NCBI GenBank assembly: GCA_027625915.1
Contig: JANTQA010000063.1
Location: forward strand, 6,157,501 to 6,221,500
DNA from: Anaeramoeba flamelloides
Lineage: Eukaryota; Metamonada; Anaeramoebidae
Length of the DNA stretch: 64,000 nt
Direction of reading: 5' to 3'
Of this stretch, positions 50,201-60,946 are shown piece after piece. The translations under genes and the position numbers were made by a program. A model generated the notes under the pieces. The model was not told where the DNA came from. It searched no databases and was given only the letters and a program-made list of their open reading frames with translations. The number at the start of each line of letters is the position of its first letter. Within the stretch, counting starts at the first letter, position 1.

Positions 50201-50879
50201 TAGTAATTTAAAAAAAAAAAAAAAAAAATTAATTTAACTTACAATTAGGCTTGAGCATTAAAGTATAATATTTGATTAAATTATTAACTTGGTCATTTCT
50301 TTCTAAAATTAAACTCAAAACATATTCATCAGAAACCTTTAGGATTAGGCCTTGCAGTGGCTGTCTAAATTTTTTAACATTTTCAACCAATTCGGCAATT
50401 AATGGATTTGATTGTACCCTATCATTTGGCTCAAGGCCAAGAAGAAGTTGAGTTAAAAGAACAACGGTTTCTTTAATTACATCCAAATCTTTGACAACTT
50501 TTTTTAGTCCTTCTGGAACGATATGATTTTGGTGATTTGTTCTTGTGTTGGTGGAGTTATTTGTGGTGTTCATTGTTCTTGGTTGGCGTGTGTTATTTGT
50601 TTTAACCTTTTTTGAGAGTTGCTTTTCATTGAGCCCACCTCCAAATTCAGGATCTTCCCTAAAGGCCATTCCCTTCTGAAGTAAAGTTTGGAAAGTTTTT
50701 TGAAATGATTTGTACTTGGGATAGTTATTCTTTAAATAACGAATTAATGCCAAGGTCCTTTCACTTAATTCAGTTTGAGTCTTCCAGGTTGCTACTTGCT
50801 TTAACACTTTTTGATAGCTTTTTTCAGTTAGATTTTCGACAAAAGTTTCTCCTAAATTTTTGGCACACATATCAAGAAG
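46615..50879 (-). CDS. VHS-GAT domain protein (Tom1/GGA-like), 5' end not found
   Basis: Two exons are clear: 50879-50243 and 47774-46615, joined in phase 1 across a 2468-bp intron (GTAAGT...ATAG). They encode 598 residues. The first exon starts inside a VHS domain (LLDMCAKNLGETFVENL..., KNNYPKYKSFQKTFQTLLQKG). The first 40-60 residues must lie on an upstream exon that I could not locate. The GAT domain follows (about 118-210; LILERNDQVNNLIKYY is typical). The second exon encodes a disordered tail with an acidic Ser-Glu tract, a clathrin box LIDLG (about 322-326), a poly-Asn tract from (AAT)n, Thr-Gln and Gln-Gln-Thr repeats, and DFDDFF/EFDMFF motifs. No GAE ear is present, which favours Tom1. 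Tom1-type proteins bind ubiquitinated cargo and clathrin on endosomes. The intron holds an F repeat. Confidence 0.88.
47154..47220 (-). repeat. (AAT)n trinucleotide tract coding for poly-Asn
   Basis: Over 20 perfect ATT units on the + strand read as AAT on the coding strand of the VHS-GAT gene and give a poly-asparagine tract. Such a pure codon run is prone to length change. Confidence 0.9.
48330..48530 (+). repeat. Dispersed repeat F, copy 2
   Basis: Direct partner of 11040-11220 with the shared block 'cttaaatatagtctctgatt'. It lies inside the 2.5-kb intron of the VHS-GAT gene. Confidence 0.5.
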
Positions 50880-51506
50880 CTTGGTAAATTTGTTAGAATG
50901 TGTGTTAATTATATTAAAATTTTTTGAAGAGATTTTTGAAATATTAAATAAGAGTCAAGAAATTTAAATTACAATTGTTGATTCATAAAATTTAAGTTTT
51001 GAAACTAGCACTATTTTTAATCCCGTTTTTTATTAAAATAATTATTTAATCAGTTTTATGAAGAGTATCCACAATACACTGTTTGTTTGATTATAAATAC
51101 ATTCCCAGTGCCCTCTCCAATAAGATATTATTAAATATTCTTTCAGGAACAAGATTTTATTTATGTCATTTTATATTTGCCAAGTAGAATTTTTTTTTTT
51201 TTTTATTAATTAAAATCGAACGGAAAATGTTTTTAAAGTTAAAAAAAAATAAAATTTTTGATCTAAAACTGTATTTATGTACCCATAAAATAGTATAATA
51301 TTAAAATGGTTTTAATGACTTAAAATAAGACTAACAATTTCAAAGAAAGTTGCTACTTGATTTTTAAAACAATTTTTTTTTTTTGTTTTGCTTTTTGAGT
51401 TTTCTTTTCTAATAATGTAAAAATTTCAGATTTGTATACAATATAACATCAATTATCTCCATCCTTAACTTTACAAAATTTAAATTAATTAAAAGCAATT
51501 CTACAT

Positions 51507-51545
<39 letters not shown>
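51507..51545 (+). repeat. (CA)n-(TA)n microsatellite
   Basis: About eleven CA units run directly into about eight TA units, a compound simple repeat. Confidence 0.9.
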
Positions 51546-52280
51546 AATGAAGATATTTTTTTTTGTTTTTATACCCTTAATACTGTTTTAGGGGAAAAAA
51601 AAAAATGCTATTTTACTTGAATCAAAAATAAATAAAATAAAATTTTAAGTTTTTTTTATTCATTTGTTTCAGATCCATTAATCAAACAGAATATCAAAAA
51701 AAAGTTTTTGTATTTTGAGAATATATACTTGTTGAAAAGTTGACTTTTTTATCTGAAGGTCAAAGATATCTTAGTGTCACTGAAAAAAAGTGTCAAATCG
51801 ATTCAAATTGTACAATACTAGTAAATGTTCTCATTTTCAAATATTATTTTTCTTATTTATTTCCTTCATTTTAGAAAACAAAAACCAAATACAAAAATTA
51901 GATTGGTTATTAGAATTAAAAATAGAATCAAAAACATCAAATGAAACTAAAATTTACATCTCTTCAATTTTCGAATTTGAGATTTAATAATAAAACATTT
52001 GTAAAAGTGACTGTTTTGTGATTTTTTGTTGTGACGATTTTCCTATTAATGTGGAAATTGACTTTAGGAGTTTAACAATGGGTATTATTACAGTTTGAGT
52101 AATTTCAATTCTAGATATCTTCATTGATCAGTGAAAAATAAGAATAATAATTTTATTTGAAAATTTTTCCTAAAAAAATATTCGAAAATGAGAACTTTTA
52201 CCTACTATTTTACATTTTAAATCGTTTTGAAAAATTTTTTTCATTTTATAGTTGATTTCCTGAATTGGTTATAATAGTAT

Positions 52281-52595
52281 TTGTCGAATAAATGTGAAAT
52301 AAAAATTCATTTCGTTTTCCTTATTTTTCTTTTAAAAATAGAGTTTTCAAAGAAGTTGGTTGTAATTTGTGGAACTATTCGAAAAAGAGAAAATGAAAAG
52401 GAAGTCAAAATTTTGAATCAAAATTTATCATTCAGCAAAAATGTTTTCAAATCCACCGTTCGGGAAAAAAGTGAAACAAGGAAAAAAAAGTTCAACACAG
52501 TTTTTAATTGGGAAGTAATAGAATCACAGAAATCACAGAAATCACAGAAATCACAGGAAAAAAAGTATAACAGGATTTTTAATTGGGAACCTTAA
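52281..52595 (+). CDS. Candidate exon overlapping the left arm of an inverted duplication
   Basis: A T-rich acceptor (TTCTTTTAAAAATAG) near 52341 is followed by an open frame to TAA at 52593-52595, about 84 codons. It includes KKLVVICGTIRKRENEKEVK and then a tandem duplication (KKKFNTVFNWE ... EKKYNRIFNWE) separated by four Ser-Gln-Lys units. No ATG lies at a sensible start after the acceptor, so an upstream exon is needed. The last 130 bp belong to the left arm of the inverted duplication. I do not recognise the family; it may be a gene fragment. Confidence 0.3.
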   Translation: MSNKCEIKIHFVFLIFLLKIEFSKKLVVICGTIRKRENEKEVKILNQNLSFSKNVFKSTVREKSETRKKKFNTVFNWEVIESQKSQKSQKSQEKKYNRIFNWEP

Positions 52596-53077
52596 TAGAG
52601 TAATAGAAACCTGAACACAAAAAGTAAGATCGATTAATAGAAGAAACCAATTAACTTCAAAGAATAATCCATTATATTATTGAGAATCAAATCAACCAAA
52701 ACAATTTAGATCTTCTTGATTATCAAAATCTGTTTAAGAATGGTTTTGGAGAGATCTCAAAAATAGTCGATTTTTTCAACAAATTTTTAATAATAGATCA
52801 ATCAAAGAAAAATCCAGATACCAAAAAGATAGTATTAAAAAAACTGTTATTTTGTTTAATCCTCCATTTTGTCTTTAATCATTTATTTTTTCTTTTTTTA
52901 ATTGGTCTTACTTTTTGTGTTCAGGTTTCTGTTACTCTATTAAGGTTCCCAATTAAAAATCCTGTTATACTTTTTTCCTGTGATTTCTGTGATTTCTGTG
53001 ATTTCTGTGATTCTATTACTTCCCAATTAAAAACCGTGTTGAACTTTTTTTCCTTGTTTAACTTTTTTCCCCAAATT
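52462..53077. repeat. Inverted duplication with arms of about 165 bp
   Basis: The left arm (52462-52628) and right arm (about 52909-53077) are reverse complements with only a handful of differences, separated by about 280 bp of unrelated sequence. Both arms carry the same four-unit ATCACAGAA repeat and the same flanking 'tttttaattggga' blocks. Beyond the right arm, the minus strand reads LEVARFINDNLGKKVKQGKK after a TTTTAG acceptor. The arms may therefore be two copies of a piece of one gene. Confidence 0.8.
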
Positions 53078-54684
53078 GTCATTTATAAATCGAGCAACCT
53101 CCAAACTAAAATCAAAATTATAATTTGGGAAAAGATCATTTCAAAACGAGATTTTGTGAGTTTCTTGTTTAGATTTTTTTGAAAATTAAAATTTTTAAAA
53201 AACTAGCCAAACTTTGCTTGTCCCAAGTTAAATATCACAAAAGTTATTTTAAAAGTAATTCTTTTATCAATTAATAACAATCACAACTTAGGCTTATTAT
53301 ATAAAAAATACAAATCGATTTTTAAAAAGATCTGTCTTTTAAATGATTTGAATTTGCTTTTGAGAAAAATTTATTGGGTTATAAGGCCATTTTAAAAAAG
53401 TTTTCACTTTTAAGATTTGAAATTTTTTGAAAATTTTCTGTTTTAATAAAGTGAAGGCATCGAACTTTAAATGTGGTATAGTGGTTGGAGTGTGAAGGAA
53501 AGAACTTTTTAAAAAAAGTTCACACTTTATTAAAATTGAAAACTTTCAAAAGGTTTTAATTCTGACAATCTAAAAAAAAAAAAGTCTCTCTTTTTTCAAA
53601 TTGCTCTAATTGAAATTTTCTTTTTTTTGGGATTTTAACAAGTTTTGTTTGGACAGAGTGAAAGCAAGCCTAAATTTAAACAACTATTAATTTAGATCAA
53701 ATCCAAAAATGACAATTTCTTTTTAAATTGTAACGTCATTTTTCAAAATGGTGTTACCAAAAAAGTTATCAATAGAGATCTACAAATAGCTCTATTGAGG
53801 TTTGTTTACTGTTTTAAAGATAATTTTGAAAACTTTTTTAAACTAAAAATTCTGTCGTATTGCAATTAATAACAATAAAATTGCTATTTATTTTTTTTTA
53901 AACATAAACTTTTTCTTTGAGAAAATTTAAGTAAATAATTTTAGATAACTACAGATAAGACAGAGATTAGAACTCTTAAAAGTTTATGATAGCATTGTAG
54001 TTGTTGTGGAAAGATTTTGAGAATTCCTTGTATTATTAGGCAAAGTTTGGGAATTTTCTGATCTTCTTATTTCCAATTCTAACAAAGTGAATTAAGTTGT
54101 ATTTTACCAATAATTTTGTCTTTAAATCTGATATTTAAAGTTATTTAACAGTACTTTAAAATTTTTTATTTACGACGTTATTTAATCGATAACACTGAGA
54201 TTTGCGAATGTCTCAATTTAAAACCAATTGAATAAATAATTTGGCACAAGGAACCAAAATACTTGTTCAATAAAAACTAAAAAAAAAGTGCTTGATCATT
54301 TGGCGAAAGTTTGGAAATTGAATAAATTCCATTTCTTTATTAAAAACAATGTCTATTTCCAAACTTTGTTTTTTTCTCTTTTCGAAAAAAAAAGTAATAA
54401 CATTTTTAAAAAAAAAAAATTGTTTGAACTCTTTTTTCTTCGAAAAAAGGAGAGAAGAGACCATTTATAAGAGGTTTTTGGAAAGGTGAAAAAAAATAAA
54501 AGATCATTTAAGAAAAAAAATAAAAAAAAAAAACATTTTTTTTTACTTCTTTCAAGTTAAGAAATTTTTAAGTACTGTTCAAAACACTTCATAGTCAAGA
54601 ACACCAAGAGATGCATGCAGATTTTTAAGTTTGATCGTTTTCGAGAATTGGCTGACAAACGGAAAATAAAAGGATAGATAGATC

Positions 54685-54849
54685 TCATTGAATGGATGAA
54701 CGATCTAGTTTATCTCGAGAAACTTTAAACCAAGTTTTGTCACCGATGATGAAAATTCGAAATTTAACTTCAATGTTTTCACTAAATACATTGGGAGAAT
54801 GAGATCCTTTGAAGAGTAGGTTCTTCAAAGTACCATTAAAAATAACAAA
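54685..54849 (-). pseudogene. Coding-like fragment, possibly BTB-like
   Basis: On the minus strand a frame of 54 codons reads FNGTLKNLLFKGSHSPNVF, then ENIEVKFRIFIIGDKTWFKV and SRDKLDRSS, bounded by stops. The frame upstream of the first stop (to about 54930) also reads as protein-like sequence (STRDLARQNKKQTNK). The pattern of a short strand pair followed by 'K.SRDKLDRSS' is reminiscent of the start of BTB/POZ domains, but this is a weak resemblance. It is most likely a decayed gene. Confidence 0.25.
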
Positions 54850-54929
54850 TTACTTGTTTCGGTTAAATTTATTTGTTTGTTTTTTGTTTTGACGAGCTAG
54901 ATCCCGAGTTGAAAAAATAAATAGCATCT

Positions 54930-55130
54930 CATATTGTTTTCATTTGTTCAACAATCACCTTTTATAATTCTTCGTTTTGGTTCTCCTTCCAGACTCAAAA
55001 TAATGAGATTGTTCTAGTGCTAAGATGATATTAATCGTCGTTCTTCGAACTCCTCAATATCATCTTATGTGACTTCGAACAATCTCATTTTTTTCGTTCT
55101 TCCAGGCCAAACTCAGATTATAACAAGGAG
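54930..55130 (+). repeat. Dispersed repeat E, copy 2, with palindrome
   Basis: Direct partner of 3340-3560. Positions 55002-55091 form a palindrome: AATGAGATTGTTC and AAGATGATATT on the left pair with AATATCATCTTA and GAACAATCTCATT on the right. This is a MITE-like hairpin without recognisable TIR termini. Confidence 0.55.
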
Positions 55131-56789
55131 ATTGTTTCCAAATCAAAACAATAAACACAGATATTTCAATTCCGATAAATATTGTTTCGTCTTAATTAGT
55201 TGGAAAAAACACAGGATCCAAACAAACCAATCAACAAATGAAAAATTATGATTTCAAATTTACCAAGCCGTGCTTCCTTAAAATAAGCAGAAACAATAAC
55301 AAGGCTTTCGTAAGTTAATTGAAAAGGAAAAGTTTCTCATTTAATTTGGCTCTTTCTTATTCAACTTTTGGGATCAAAGTAATAATTTTTTTCGATTGTG
55401 TAAAGAACATTAAAGTCCTTTTCAAAAAGTGAAGACATGATTTGAATAGCTGTTTCCCAAACTAATCTACTTTTGGTTATTAAACATTTTCCTAATACTT
55501 TTTAAAAACTTTTTGGTTTTCACTTTTTGAAAACGATTGCAAAGAAAAGTGTTGAAATTTTTTTAAAAAGGAAGTTTGGAAAAAGATTAAGAAAATATAA
55601 GAAGGAACTGATGAATTGGAGTTTGCTGATTTTTTGAAATTCTTAGGCTGAAAAGTGATGTGAAATGGTTCTAGTGCAAATTTATTTAAAATTAATGAAA
55701 AAAAAATATTTAAAAAGAACAAAAAAAAAAAAAAAAAAAATTTTTTTTGAAAAAAAAAAGGATATGCATACAACTATCGATAAAGATCGCACTGTTTGGT
55801 TTTTTTTTTTTAATCTTGACTTAAGTGTTTGAGCAAGGAGCTTTTGGCTATTGTAATAAAAAAGAAATTACGATTAAATTTCAGGAACAAAATAAGAATG
55901 TGTGAAATAATTTCGTTGAAAAGAGAAAAAAAAAAAAAAACTTTTTTAGATTTTTTTTGGAATCTTACGATCGTGGTTTATTGGTACAACTATCAACAAT
56001 TGAAAGATTTTCTAACATATTTGCACCAAGTTTCATCTCAGAGGTTGCTTCATTAATTGCAATAACAAGCTTGTTTGTCATTCCTTCAAAAAAGATTAAT
56101 AGTAAAAAGACAAGAGAATAAAGTTAAAAAAATTAAAAATATGATTTTTCTAAACAATATGTTTGGATTCTGATGAAAATCTTTTCAACACTTGTGATTT
56201 TTTGAATAGTTGTTGACGTAAATAAACATTTCTGGTTTCAAGAGGTAAGGTATTTTAAAATTACAGACTTTTGCAATTTAAGAATGAATATTTTGCTCAC
56301 AATTTTCGAGACCCATACTCAAGGCTATTACTTAAAGAACCAAAAGGTTTTTACTGAGTTACTTTGTTTCAAAGTAATAAGATTTTGTCAGTCATGTGAC
56401 AAAATAAAAAAAACCAATATTTGTGGGTTGGTCGAGACTTTTAGAAAAAAGTGTGGAACAAAATCTCTCAAAAGTGTTGCTTGAACTATTTTGTGAACTT
56501 TTTTGAAACAGGTTTAAGACATGGCTTTTAAAACTTGTGGTTTTCGTTTTTTTAACAAGAGTTATTTGTTCAAAGCCAATCGAAATACTCTTCAACCCAA
56601 AATTTCATTTTTTCCTCTCAATTCATATCAGAACAATTTTTTTTACTTGGTTTATTTCTAATTTGTTGTTGAAATCTAAAAACTTTTTGGTTTTTTATAA
56701 AGTTCCTTTTGGCCTCAACTAACACTACTTTCATTTCAAAATTTGAAGGTAATAAAAAAAAATCAGAGTGTTTTTTCACCTTTAAAAAA

Positions 56790-57045
56790 AGCCTTTTGAA
56801 GAAATTTAATGACAAATTCAAAAACAGTTTCTAACTTAATAAAATTGAAACACAAAGCAAAAATCTGATTATTCTCTGACACTACTATTTTTAATACCAT
56901 TTTCCAAAATGAATTATCGTTTATAAAAGTTTAGGCAAAGTTTTTTTCTTTTAGAAAAATCCAACATATTTCTGAATTATTTTAAAAAAAAGTTATTTCT
57001 TTGAAGAAGAAAGAAATCTTATTGTATGTGAAGGAATTTGACCCA
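56790..57045 (+). repeat. Dispersed repeat H, copy 2
   Basis: Direct partner of 27845-28130. It retains the 'tttctgaattatt' and 'gaagaagaaagaaatctta' blocks. Confidence 0.5.
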
Positions 57046-58489
57046 AAATAGACTTTATTTCTGGAACCACTAAGTTTTAAAAAAGCTCATTATAAAAAAC
57101 TTCTTGGTTTTAAAAATTTCAAAAATAGCAATAATTATTTTAAACCTGAAAAAAATATAATTTCTTTATTTGAAGAAGATTTTGAATATTTTTTTCTTTT
57201 TATTGAATAACAAAAAATAAACTTTGTTTCAGTCAAAGGGGCCCAACATTTTTTGCAAATATCAATTATTTTTAATAATTGGCCTTTGAAGAATAAATAA
57301 GAAATAAGTAAAATTATAAAGATCAAAGAATGGTTGATATTTGTCTGAAAGAAAACTAATAAAACCAAAAATCATTAGATTTACTTAAAAATTGAAAAAA
57401 CCCAAATTCTTTGGACTTCATTAAGAAAAAACAACAATTTTCATTTTGATCTTTAATTGATCATCAAATTAAATCCCACGAGAAATAAATATTATTTCTC
57501 GACAATCATTTTTAAATTTTCAATAATATTTAGAATAACACCCTTTATTATCAACTGACTATCGACCTTGCAATAATAAAAAAATTTGTAAATTTAATAG
57601 GTTATCAAAAAAAATCAGAAAAATCAAAATGTAAAAAAGTGATTTCAATTTTGGAAAACAAATATAATTTTTTTCTTCTGATATTAATTAGAACACCTTC
57701 ATATGCATTTAACACCCCAATTACAACTGGGACCCATTTACTGGAATTTTTTTATGAGAAATTCCGCCCAACCATTAATTTAAAAATATTCCCAAAAAAA
57801 TTTTTTTTTTAAAAACCTTGAAATTTCAACTTATTACGAAAAGAAATATTTTTTTATTTGATAATTTTTAATCGATAATTAATGACCCAATCTTAATTTT
57901 TTCATTGTTTCAAGTATAATATAAGAATTAATAGATTTTATTATTATTTCTCAATTTTTTAATTAGTTTCAAACAAATAAAACTAATTCAAATAAATAAA
58001 TAATAATAAATCACAAATTAATAAATTTTTAAAAAAGAAAAAACTTATTTAAATAACTGATTTTAATAAAGACAGTGATTACTTTATCTCTAAATAATTT
58101 AAAAAGAATATTAACCAATCTTTGAATTTTCAAATTATTGAATAAAATCTTGAAAATATTATCTAAAACAATTTATAAACATCTATTAAGATTAAAATAA
58201 TCAATTCCTAATTCTAAATTTTTTTTGACATAGTTTATAATTTCATAGTTATTTACACATACAAAATATCATAAATTATTAAAAGTAAAATTTTCAATTA
58301 GTTTTTTTTTGGAATTTTTCTTTTTATTTTTTAAATACAAACATTTAAATGTGAGAAATGTTAAAAAGAAAATTCATTGTAAAAAAATAAATTCTTTTAA
58401 ATATGATAATATTAATTATAAAAATTGATTAATCTAAATTTTTTAATCCAATTGTTCTTCAATTTATTAGTAAAATACTTTTTAAAGTT

Positions 58490-58650
58490 ATATCTAAGGG
58501 ATTAATCTCTATTAATTTTTTTTTTACCTTAATTTAATAGAGATTGGGAAAATTTTTGTAAAATACTTAGATTCAGCAACCCTGTTTATTGTAAATATTA
58601 AACATATTTCTAGATAAGGAATCCTTAATAAGGAATTAGTCAAAAAAAAT
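58490..58650 (-). repeat. Dispersed repeat I, copy 2
   Basis: Inverted partner of 34340-34450 around 'atttctagataaggaatcc'. Confidence 0.45.
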
Positions 58651-59137
58651 AATAATAGAGACTATTCAATTAATAAAATTATCGAAAATTTCTAAAAATA
58701 TTATCAAGGAGAAGGACGTTATATATTCCAACTAGATACATTATATCATCATTTTAGTTTTGCACATTTCACTTTTTATTTAATAATAAATTAGGATATA
58801 AACAAAAATACTTGCCAAATGTCTTGTATATATTTTAATTTTAAATTATAAAATTAAGAATAAAATTCACTAAAAAAATAAATCGAATTAAGGAATTATA
58901 AACCAATTTGAACGAAAATATAATAAAGATCAAACATTGGTAGGATAAATTTAAAAAAGATTAAATATTTTAGTATTTATTTGAAAAAAAAAAAATCAGA
59001 TATATTTTCTTGTTTTCACAAATTATCCCAAGAAACATATAACAAATATAAACAAGTATTTAATAATAATTACCCTGATAATAATTTATTTATTAATGAT
59101 TTAAATATATTATATTGCACCAATTAATATTGACGAT

Positions 59138-59141
<4 letters not shown>

Positions 59142-59178
<37 letters not shown>
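59142..59178 (+). repeat. (TA)n microsatellite
   Basis: About eighteen uninterrupted TA units. Confidence 0.9.
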
Positions 59179-59182
<4 letters not shown>

Positions 59183-60059
59183 TAAATATTAAAAAAAAAA
59201 ATTACAATTATTTAAATACTTGGATTAATTCATGTATTTATGAAATCAATAAAATACAAAATAAAACTCGATTTTTTTTTTTATTTAAAAAGAATTTAAA
59301 CTTTCTAAAACATAGTAAGTTCAGTCAATAAAAAAATATTAAATTTAAAAAAAATATAATAAAAAATTGTATCCTATTTATTTTGAAAAAATCATAATTT
59401 TTAATTAAAGAATAAAAAATAATAATCAATTGGAAACTGAAATATTTAACAAAAACGAAAAAATGAAATATTAATGATACATATAAAAAGTTGTTGAATT
59501 ACAAAAGTTGGAAGTTTCCTTGTTTTGTTTTTTTTTGAGTTTTTTTTTTTTAAACAAAATTATATATATATTACATTGAAAAACTGAAAAAAATGCGGTC
59601 GACTTAACGGTAAAGTAAAGGAATTGGGAAAAGTCTTTGATTCTATTTAATTCTTTCAAAATTTGAAAAATTGTTGTTAAATTATCTAGATTTTACTTTT
59701 TGATTAGTAAATTTATTGATTTTTGAAATAAAAATTATAATAATAAAATAAAAAAAAGGGAGAAAAGTATTGTTCAAATTTTTTTTTAATTTAAAATAAT
59801 AAACTGAAAATTTCTTAAAATTATCAATTTTATTTTTCAAATTAAAAAAAAATAAAGCCAAAATAATTTCAAGTATAACAGAAACTTCTTAAGGAATCAA
59901 CAAAATTACTAAAATATTGTTTGGTTATAATTCAAATCGATTGAGGAAACAAAAATTTTAAAAACTATCTTTATATCTGAAATCAATTTTTAAGCAAATT
60001 TATGGAAACAAATTGATTTCTAATTATTAAATTCCATTTCAAAACATGTGACTTGCATG

Positions 60060-60420
60060 AAATAAATAAAAATGAAAAAAATATTTATATCTATTTCAAG
60101 AACAACTAATAATTAAATTTAATTCATAATTCATTTTTTAAATCATTATAAATATATAAAAAACCTGCTATTTTAAAAATTATTAAAATTAAAAACTAAA
60201 AAATATCAAAAATGCCAGTTACAACTGTTAAAATGAACATTAGGATTTGTTATTACTGGACTTTTTTTTCAAAAGCAGTTAACAACAATAATATTTTTTG
60301 ATAATATATAAATTCATTTTAAAAGAAATTACATAGTTCAATTTTCTTAATGTTTATTGGGATTTTAAAAGATCTTTGTTTTTTCAACAGCTTTTTCAAA
60401 AAAAAAAAAAAAAAGAAAAG
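60060..60420 (+). repeat. Dispersed repeat C, copy 2
   Basis: Direct partner of 19320-19700. It lies just downstream of the 3' end of the gp78-like gene and ends in the same A tract. Confidence 0.55.
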
Positions 60421-60946
60421 AAAAATAAGATGTCCCAAATAAAAAAAGAAAAAAATAGAAAAAAAACAAGAAAAGAAAAAGAAGAAAAATTTGAAAAAAA
60501 AAAAGAAAAATGAAAAAAAAATAATTGACGAATCTAGAAAAAATGATACCGAACCAAAAATTAAAAAATTTATTTTGATCAGAATATGGAATAAAACCCG
60601 GCAAAAAAACTATTCCAATAACATTATAAAGTAAGTAAACATTTTTGAAAAATTGTTTATTTTTTATTTTTAAGATTTTATCTGTGATTAGTCAATTAAC
60701 AGTTTTTTGTTGTGTTATTTTTTTATTCAATTAAAAGAATTAATTGTACTTTTCAACTTTATTAAAATTATTTTTGAATAAACAAATCACAAAATAAAAA
60801 AAAAATTTGAAAATCGAGAGGAATTTTTTATTGAAATTTACAATAAAATTTCATAACAATAATAATTTATTGCTTTTTTTTTTTTAAAAATGCAGACTAG
60901 GCATGTATTTTATTATTAATGTATTAATACCCCGAATTGTTAAAAT

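Larger units (their letters stand above)
50880..60946. other. Ten-kb gene-poor stretch with gene debris and repeats
   Basis: It should contain the missing first exon of the VHS-GAT gene, but I could not identify it. Visible items are a (CA)n-(TA)n microsatellite at 51507-51545, a large inverted duplication at 52462-53077, coding-like fragments at 54685-54849 and 55492-55700 (minus), repeat E (54930-55130), repeat H (56790-57045), repeat I (58490-58650), a (TA)n tract at 59142-59178 and repeat C (60060-60420). Confidence 0.55.

Noticed and set aside
51870-51987. Frame after a good T-rich acceptor on the + strand
   Set aside because: About 37 codons with no upstream exon that joins in phase. 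Not enough to call a gene.
55492-55773. 93-codon minus-strand frame and neighbouring frames to 57368
   Set aside because: Half is homopolymer Phe. The remainder is mildly coding-like, but has no start and no recognised family. Treated as debris.
60365-60604. Phe-rich minus-strand frame
   Set aside because: Product of A/T-purine simple sequence next to repeat C.
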